Assembly (NCBI GenBank): GCA_009783365.1
Contig: WRHG01000003.1
Span: forward strand, 1-28,909
DNA length: 28,909 nucleotides
Direction: 5' to 3'
From: Clostridia bacterium
GTDB taxonomy: Bacteria > Bacillota_A > Clostridia > Christensenellales > Aristaeellaceae
Part shown: positions 24,159 to 28,909 of the stretch, piece after piece
Layout: each line of letters opens with the position of its first letter
Position numbering within the stretch: position 1 is the stretch's first letter
Notes under the pieces: model-generated
The model's database searches: none
Seen by the model: only the letters and a program-made list of their open reading frames with translations
What the model was told of the DNA's origin: nothing
Made by a program: the position numbers and the translations under genes

Positions 24159-24836
24159 CTATGGGATGTCGGGAAGATCTTTTTTGGCTTCTTTGATGAT
24201 TTCCACAAATTTCGCCACCTGCCCGGTAATCCACCCGATTCCTTCCTTTTCGATCATCTCGGTATTCATGAACGTCCTTGCGCCGGAAACCGCGCACGCG
24301 CCGCAGCGGATGAACTCCGCTACGTTGGCCTCGGTGATTCCGCCGGAGGGAATCAGGTTCACCTCCGGAAAAACCATCCTCAGATTGGTCATGTACTTGG
24401 GGCCGCCCAGCGCGCCCGGAAAAATCTTCACGGCGGAGGCGCCTTTACGCATGGCGGCGAACACCTCGGTTGCCGTAAACGCGCCGCAGAACATCGCCAC
24501 CTGGTAGCGGTTGGCCAGATCCATCACATCCTCCGCAATGCAAGGGTTGACGATGATATCCGCGCCGCGTAAAATCACCTCGCGGGCGGAACAGGCGTCC
24601 AGGACCGTGCCCACGGCAACATGCATCCTACCCTTGAAGTGCGTGGAAATCGCTTCAACCGCCTCCAAAACGCCCGGAGTCGTCATCGTGACCTCCAGGC
24701 AGCGGGCCCCGCCGTCATACATTGCTTGCGCGTACCTGACCCAATCGCCCTTTTGGTGGAGCTTGATGCACGGCAGGACCCCGGTTGCCTTGACGGCCGA
24801 CATGACCTGTTCCTTCAACGTATTATCGCTTCGCAT
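24159..24836 (-). CDS. KDPG/KHG aldolase family protein (Eda-like)
   Basis: The 225-residue protein has the class I KDPG aldolase fold and is the first gene of the operon. The Schiff-base lysine is K137 in SAVKIFPG, and the catalytic Glu is E48 in CLEVTMTTPG. E. coli Eda has Arg49 in EVTLRT; here Thr52 stands at that place. I recall EVTMTT in clostridial relatives, so this may be a subgroup with a different carboxylate or substrate contact. The phosphate-side loop reads IPSGGITEAN. It should split a 2-keto-3-deoxy acid, perhaps phosphorylated, into pyruvate and an aldehyde. GGAGG precedes the ATG by about 11 bases, and a strong promoter lies 60-90 bases upstream. Confidence 0.9.
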   Translation of the reverse strand: MRSDNTLKEQVMSAVKATGVLPCIKLHQKGDWVRYAQAMYDGGARCLEVTMTTPGVLEAVEAISTHFKGRMHVAVGTVLDACSAREVILRGADIIVNPCIAEDVMDLANRYQVAMFCGAFTATEVFAAMRKGASAVKIFPGALGGPKYMTNLRMVFPEVNLIPSGGITEANVAEFIRCGACAVSGARTFMNTEMIEKEGIGWITGQVAKFVEIIKEAKKDLPDIP

Positions 24837-24873
24837 GATGCAGCGCTTCCTCCATTCGTAATATACTACTGTT

Positions 24874-24891
24874 CAGGTGTCCTACAACCTG
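24874..24891. promoter_or_regulatory. Candidate operator of the sugar-acid operon
   Basis: The 18 bases CAGGTGTCCTACAACCTG form a 5-base inverted repeat (CAGGT/ACCTG) with 8 bases between, just downstream of the operon's -10 box. A TGT-3-ACA core lies inside, near what FadR-type GntR regulators bind. A repressor here would block start-up of transcription. Assignment to the GntR protein at 16931 is inferred from the shared operon. Confidence 0.45.
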
Positions 24892-24896
24892 GCATT

Positions 24897-24925
24897 ATGA
24901 TAGATGATCCGGGGCTGAATGTCAA
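24897..24925 (-). promoter_or_regulatory. Main promoter of the sugar-acid operon
   Basis: On the minus strand a perfect TTGACA (24925-24920) is followed after 17 bases by TATCAT (24902-24897), a strong sigma-A pair. It is 60 bases before the Eda-like ATG. It faces away from the promoter of the 5'-nucleotidase gene, 28 bases further on. Confidence 0.8.
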
Positions 24926-24953
24926 TCGTTTTTTCGCTTTTGGCGGGGAGCCC

Positions 24954-24982
24954 GTGACATCCCCGTCCGTTTATGGTATGAT
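24954..24982 (+). promoter_or_regulatory. Promoter of the 5'-nucleotidase gene
   Basis: GTGACA at 24954-24959 and TATGAT at 24977-24982 are separated by 17 bases, 57 bases before the GTG start. Both boxes match sigma-A consensus at 5 of 6 positions. It is arranged back to back with the operon promoter. Confidence 0.7.
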
Positions 24983-25039
24983 ACGCCCATGGACGCTTAT
25001 ATCCCCCGAGCCCCCAACCATGAATAGGAGGTTTTGAAC

Positions 25040-26668
25040 GTGAAAAGATTTTTGGGTCTGTTTCTAGCGCTTGCCCTGCTGCTGGGCGCTGCGCCCGCCA
25101 TGGGGTCGGCCCCTGCCCTGGGTAAGGACATTGTGGTGCTGTACACCAACGACATTCATTGCGCGGTGGATCAAAACTTCGGTTTTGCGGGGCTTGTTTC
25201 CTATAAAAACAAGCTGCTGGACGAAGGCAACTTCGTAACCCTGGTGGATTGCGGCGACGCCGTACAGGGCGAGCCCATCGGCACCCTGTCCGCAGGCTCC
25301 TACATGATCGACATCATGAATAAAGCGGGCTACGATATAGCCACGCCCGGCAACCACGAGTTCGACTACGGCATGGACCGCTTTATGGAACTAACCGCGC
25401 TGGCCCGGTTCCCCTACGTATCGGCTAACTTTGTGAATCTGGAGGAGGGCAAGCTGGCGCTGGACCCCTACCGGATTGTGGAGTACGATGGCGTAAAGGT
25501 GGCATATGTGGGCATTACCACCCCAAAGACCATCACCTCCTCAACGCCCGCCTACTTCCAGGACGGCGACGGCAACTTCATCTACGGCTTTTACCAAAGC
25601 AGCGACGGCCAGCCCTTGTATTTGGCGGTGCAGGCCGCCGTGGACGCGGCCCGGGATGAGGGCGCGGCCTATGTGGTGGCGCTGGCGCACCTGGGTATCG
25701 CGGCGGAGACCGCCCCCTGGATGTCCACCGATGTGATTGTGAACACGACGGGCATCGACGTGATGCTGGACGGTCACTCCCACAGCGTGCTGGCGGAAGA
25801 AAAGGTAAAGAACAAGGACGGCAAAGAGGTGCTGCTTTCCTCCACGGGCACCAAGCTCCAAAATATCGGCGTGCTGCGCATTGCCGCGGACGGCGGCCTG
25901 TCTGCCGGCCTGCTGGCCTGGAACAGGGACATGGAGAGTTTCGTCGGCGAAATTCAAGGGCAGTTCCAAGAGACGCTGGACCAGGTGGTGGCTCAGAGCG
26001 ACGTGGATCTGGTGATCTACGAGCCGGGCACGGATCCCGCGGTGCGCATCATCCGCAATGCGGAGACCAACCTGGGCGACCTGTGCGCCGACGCGTACCG
26101 GGCCATGAGCGGCGCGGACATCGCGCTTGTAAACGGCGGCGGCATTCGTGTGAACATCGGCGCGGGTGACGTTACGTACGACGATATTTTAAAAGTGCAT
26201 CCGTACGGCAATGAGCTGTGCATGGTGGAAGCCACGGGCCGGGAGATACTGGACGCGCTGGAAATGGGCGCGCGGGTGGTGCCGGAGGAGAACGGCGGTT
26301 TCCTGCAGGTAGCCGGCTTGACCTATGAGATCCACACCTATGAGCCCTCCTCCGTGAAGCTGGACGGTAACGGCCTGTTTGAAGCCGTAGAGGGAGAGTA
26401 CCGGGTGAAAAACGTGCTGGTGGGCGGGGAACCGCTGGACTTGGCCAAAACCTACACCATGGCGTCCCATAACTACCTGATTAAAAACGCGGGGGACGGC
26501 TTTACCATGTTCCAGGACAACGTGTTGCTGCTGGAAGACGCCATGATTGACAATCAGGTGCTCATCAACTACATCACCGGCGCGCTGGGCGGCGTGGTCG
26601 GCGACGGCTACGACGATCCCCACGGGCAGGGCCGCATCGTGGCTGTGCCCGAGAAGCCGGCCAAGTAA
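25040..26668 (+). CDS. Secreted 5'-nucleotidase/2',3'-cyclic phosphodiesterase-family metallophosphatase
   Basis: The 542-residue product has an N-terminal signal peptide (MKRFLGLFLALALLLGAAP with cleavage near APALG). The metallophosphatase domain carries the usual metal-site motifs: NDIHC (D-x-H), DCGDAVQGE, GNHEFDYG, ALAHLG and DGHSHS. The C-terminal nucleotide-binding domain has NGGGIRVNIGAGDVTYDDI and YGNELCMVE. There is no LPXTG sorting signal or C-terminal membrane segment, so it is probably released or held loosely. It removes phosphate from extracellular nucleotides for salvage. The start is GTG at 25040, 8 bases after TAGGAGG; the TTG at 25034 is too close to that site. It is followed after 15 bases by an acyltransferase-like gene. 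Confidence 0.95.
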   Translation: MKRFLGLFLALALLLGAAPAMGSAPALGKDIVVLYTNDIHCAVDQNFGFAGLVSYKNKLLDEGNFVTLVDCGDAVQGEPIGTLSAGSYMIDIMNKAGYDIATPGNHEFDYGMDRFMELTALARFPYVSANFVNLEEGKLALDPYRIVEYDGVKVAYVGITTPKTITSSTPAYFQDGDGNFIYGFYQSSDGQPLYLAVQAAVDAARDEGAAYVVALAHLGIAAETAPWMSTDVIVNTTGIDVMLDGHSHSVLAEEKVKNKDGKEVLLSSTGTKLQNIGVLRIAADGGLSAGLLAWNRDMESFVGEIQGQFQETLDQVVAQSDVDLVIYEPGTDPAVRIIRNAETNLGDLCADAYRAMSGADIALVNGGGIRVNIGAGDVTYDDILKVHPYGNELCMVEATGREILDALEMGARVVPEENGGFLQVAGLTYEIHTYEPSSVKLDGNGLFEAVEGEYRVKNVLVGGEPLDLAKTYTMASHNYLIKNAGDGFTMFQDNVLLLEDAMIDNQVLINYITGALGGVVGDGYDDPHGQGRIVAVPEKPAK

Positions 26669-26683
26669 GCGAAGAGAGCGCTC

Positions 26684-27346
26684 ATGGGAAAGCTTTACGG
26701 CATTCTTGCCGCGCTGATCCGCGGGTTTTCACGGCCCATGACCACCGTTTGGGAAACCGGGTTTGACGGCGCGCCGGCCGTATTCTGCCCCAACCACGCG
26801 GGCGCTTTTGGCCCGATAGCCATTTGCGCCAGGTTTCCCCTGCGCGGGAAGCTGCACCCCTGGATGAACGACGGCATGATGCACGCCGGGACCGTGCCCG
26901 CTTACGTGCGGCAGGACTATTGGTGGAAACCCGGCTGTTTCTGGGAACCGCTGCTTACCCGTACGCTGCCCTATATTGCGGCGGCGATCGTTCCTCCCAT
27001 CCTGCGAAGCGTACCGGGCGTGCCTGTGTACCACGACGTCCGGGTGGTTAAGACCTTCCGCAAGAGCCTGGCGTACCTTCAGGCAGGGGAGCATCTGGTC
27101 ATTTTTGCGGAGCAGCCGGACGGCTTTCAGTCCCACAGCCTCAGGCTGAACGACGGGTTTTTGCGCATCGCGCCCCTGATCCACCGCAAACTGGGTATCG
27201 CGCTTAAATTCTACCCCGTGCATGTGGATGGCAAGAACCGGATCATGCGCGTGGGCATTCCGGCGCAATATGACCCGGCCGTGCCTTTGGCCGAGCAAAG
27301 CGAAGGAATGATGGAGGTCATCCGGGCGGGTATCCGGCCCGGCTGA
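26684..27346 (+). CDS. PlsC-like acyltransferase-fold protein with altered active site
   Basis: The 220-residue protein looks like a lysophosphatidic-acid acyltransferase relative. Block I is CPNHAGAFGPIA, with N37 and H38 in place, but the Asp of the HX4D motif is Gly43. The later FAEQPDGF segment stands where FPEGTR is expected in PlsC. GVPVYHDVRVVKTFRKSL resembles block II. One hydrophobic stretch (near 95-112, PYIAAAIVPPIL) may sit at the membrane. The missing Asp means it may be inactive as an acyltransferase or use a different mechanism; similar sequences may form a clostridial subgroup. The ribosome site is weak (GAAGAGAG), and it lies 15 bases after the 5'-nucleotidase stop, so it is probably co-transcribed. 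It ends before a strong terminator hairpin. Confidence 0.75.
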   Translation: MGKLYGILAALIRGFSRPMTTVWETGFDGAPAVFCPNHAGAFGPIAICARFPLRGKLHPWMNDGMMHAGTVPAYVRQDYWWKPGCFWEPLLTRTLPYIAAAIVPPILRSVPGVPVYHDVRVVKTFRKSLAYLQAGEHLVIFAEQPDGFQSHSLRLNDGFLRIAPLIHRKLGIALKFYPVHVDGKNRIMRVGIPAQYDPAVPLAEQSEGMMEVIRAGIRPG

Positions 27347-27372
27347 CGCAAGCGGCGCAGTGGCCGGACGTG

Positions 27373-27406
27373 AAGCGGGTACGGGGCTTCCGCCCCGTAC
27401 CCGCTT
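27373..27406 (+). terminator. Terminator between convergent genes
   Basis: A perfect 15-base-pair stem (AAGCGGGTACGGGGC with GCCCCGTACCCGCTT) closes on a TTCC loop. It is 26 bases past the acyltransferase-like stop and is followed on the plus strand by a T-rich stretch (TGTTATGCTTCTGTTTT). It is 58 bases past the stop of the opposing binding-protein gene, so it may serve both directions, although no T-run follows on the minus strand. Confidence 0.8.
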
Positions 27407-27464
27407 TGTTATGCTTCTGTTTTCCGGCCCGCCTTGTTACGCGTTGAAGGAATATCCGGCCGGC

Positions 27465-28909
27465 TTAGTACGCCAACCCGAAATCATCCGTCTCTTCCTC
27501 CTCGCCGATGTACACCTCGGGGAGCGTCTGGACCCAGCTCGACTGTTCGTTCACGTAGTATCCCTGTACGTTATCGGCGCGGAAATCATAGTAACGGTTT
27601 GAGTACAGCGGCACCATGGGCATCAATTCCACCCACCGCTCCTGGAAAACGAGCCATTTTTCCACATAGGCGCGCATGTCGCCCGGGGCTGTTTGCGTCA
27701 GCTCGAACCCCAGGTTCATCAGCTGTTCGTCCCGCAGTCCCGATACGTTGACAGTGCCCTGATACTCGTCTCCCGTGTGGAAGTCAAAATACGGGTCAAA
27801 TAAGTAGTAGAAGTTATTTGCCAGCAAAAACATGTCGTAGGCCCGCTCGCCCATGCGGAAGTAATGGTTCAGCAGCATTTCGTCAAAGGGCAGCTCCGCC
27901 GCTTCCAGGCCGATGCCCGTTTCCGCGAAAGCCGCTTCCAGCATGCCTTGCAGAACATCCGCCATCGGATAGTCCGTGGGTTTTGCCCAACGGATTACCA
28001 GCGGCTCCAGCACGCCGTCCGCAACGCGGTGGCGAATGCCGTCCCCGTCCCGGTACGCCTCGCCGGCCTGGTTAAGCGTCCATCCATCGGAGGCCAGCAG
28101 CCTCTTCGCCTCTTCCAGGTCCGTTATCTCGGCAAATCTCTCCAGCTCCGCGGGCACGTCAAGCTCCGGGATGTCCAGTTCCTCATCCGCGGGGAATATC
28201 TGGTTCACCATCCACTGCCCGCGCCCATAGTACCCGTATACCGGCAGCGCGTATTCCGTGCCGTCCAGCCCAAGCCGAATCAGCTCGTCCTTGTCCACGC
28301 AACGGGCGATCGCCCGGCGAACCGCCGCGCTGGAAGTCGGCCCCGCCTCGCAGGCGAAGGAAAGCATGGCGAACCCTGTTCTCCAGTACTGGGACGACCG
28401 GAACCCAAGCTCCGCCGCCTCCGCCGCCAGGGCGGGGCTGGTGACGCGGATCAGCACATCCACCGCGCCTTCCGACAGCTCGCCGATCATCGTGTCCTCC
28501 TGTACGGACCGGAACACAACGCGCTCCACACGGGGCTTGAATCCTTCATGATTGCCCGCGTAGTTTTCATTGACGATGAACCGCGCCGTATGGGTCTGCG
28601 GGTCGTAGGATTCCAGCGAATAAGGCCCGCATGTTACCTTCGGGTTAAACACATAGCCCGTGGCCGGGTCCAGCAGCGTTACGCGCAGCATATCCGCCGT
28701 AAACGCGCCCGGCGTATAGCCTAGCGCCGCCGCGTCCATATCCGCCGCTTCGGCGGCCGCGGCGATGTACACGCCTTCCCCGTCGTCCCGTACCTCGCAG
28801 TACGGCGCGATCACCGTTATGGGGTACGGAACCATGTTCAGCCGGGCAATGTCATAAAAATAGGAAACATGATCCGGCAGAATGCTGATGGAGATCCGGT
28901 TTCCCTGCA
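27465..28909 (-). CDS. Family-5 (peptide/nickel-type) ABC substrate-binding protein, 5' end outside window
   Basis: The frame is open from the last base of the window to the stop at 27465, giving 481 residues without the N-terminus and any signal peptide. An internal Met at 28835 is not the start, because family-like sequence continues upstream (SILPDHVSYFYDIARLN). The body fits SBP_bac_5: GYVFNPKVTCGPYSLESYDP, then a long lobe with RRAIARCVDKDELIRLGLDG, where the family's typical 'VRQAIAYAID' region lies, and FYYLFDPYFDFHTG near the C-terminus. The last part has WVELMPMVPLYSNRYY, also typical. It probably captures oligopeptides or a related solute for an importer outside the window. Gene ends 58 bases from the shared hairpin. 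Confidence 0.88.
   Translation of the reverse strand, partial: QGNRISISILPDHVSYFYDIARLNMVPYPITVIAPYCEVRDDGEGVYIAAAAEAADMDAAALGYTPGAFTADMLRVTLLDPATGYVFNPKVTCGPYSLESYDPQTHTARFIVNENYAGNHEGFKPRVERVVFRSVQEDTMIGELSEGAVDVLIRVTSPALAAEAAELGFRSSQYWRTGFAMLSFACEAGPTSSAAVRRAIARCVDKDELIRLGLDGTEYALPVYGYYGRGQWMVNQIFPADEELDIPELDVPAELERFAEITDLEEAKRLLASDGWTLNQAGEAYRDGDGIRHRVADGVLEPLVIRWAKPTDYPMADVLQGMLEAAFAETGIGLEAAELPFDEMLLNHYFRMGERAYDMFLLANNFYYLFDPYFDFHTGDEYQGTVNVSGLRDEQLMNLGFELTQTAPGDMRAYVEKWLVFQERWVELMPMVPLYSNRYYDFRADNVQGYYVNEQSSWVQTLPEVYIGEEEETDDFGLAY

Noticed and set aside
24837..25039. Riboswitch or tRNA in the largest intergenic gap
   Set aside because: Apart from the two promoters and one inverted repeat there is no paired structure resembling a known riboswitch class or a cloverleaf.
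27864..28724. Plus-strand frame of 286 codons
   Set aside because: Antisense to the family-5 binding protein; arginine-rich shadow frame with no motif.

Overview
The window looks like chromosome from a Gram-positive anaerobe of the class Clostridia. This is inferred from gene families (corrinoid-type UroD-like proteins, a C_GCAxxG_C_C protein, a probable DUF6483 protein, a ferredoxin-tailed aldo/keto reductase, RbsABC-type sugar transport), from strong AGGAGG-type ribosome sites and from TTGACA/TATAAT-type promoters. G+C is moderately high by eye. A Christensenellales- or Oscillospirales-like source is a guess. I saw no rRNA, tRNA, CRISPR array, transposase or phage gene. No stretch without a gene is longer than about 210 bases.

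Layout. (1) 1-4266, plus strand: three different UroD/methyltransferase-like proteins and an iron-type alcohol dehydrogenase in one run, the first gene cut by the window edge. (2) 4267-4899: a hairpin, a good promoter, a small XRE repressor-like gene and an overlapping 40-codon ORF. (3) 4923-7548, plus strand: a probable DUF6483 protein and an ABC-F ATPase. (4) 7555-8973, minus strand: a monoacylglycerol-lipase-like hydrolase and a C_GCAxxG_C_C protein. (5) 9120-11045, plus strand: a monomeric aconitase-family hydratase with its own promoter. (6) 11092-13990, minus strand: a COG2509-like FAD oxidoreductase and an aldo/keto-reductase-like ferredoxin protein. (7) 14108-24836, minus strand: an eleven-gene sugar-acid operon. 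(8) 25040-27346, plus strand: a secreted 5'-nucleotidase and an acyltransferase-like protein, closed by a strong hairpin. (9) 27465-28909, minus strand: a family-5 solute-binding protein cut by the window edge.

The operon in region 7 is the centrepiece. Transcription order is: KDPG/KHG-type aldolase, cyclase-family hydrolase, sugar-binding protein, ABC ATPase, two permeases, Gfo/Idh/MocA dehydrogenase, GntR/FCD regulator, enolase-superfamily sugar-acid dehydratase, PfkB-family protein, class II aldolase. Several junctions are ATGA overlaps. The parts suggest uptake of a sugar or sugar derivative, oxidation to a lactone or acid, dehydration to a 2-keto-3-deoxy acid and aldol cleavage. The PfkB protein has Ala where the family has its catalytic Asp, and has lost the substrate-site Asn. 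The Eda-type aldolase has Thr at the position of the pyruvate-carboxylate-binding Arg of E. coli Eda. Together these raise the possibility that the pathway does not use a conventional phosphorylated KDG intermediate. That is an inference, not something the sequence proves.
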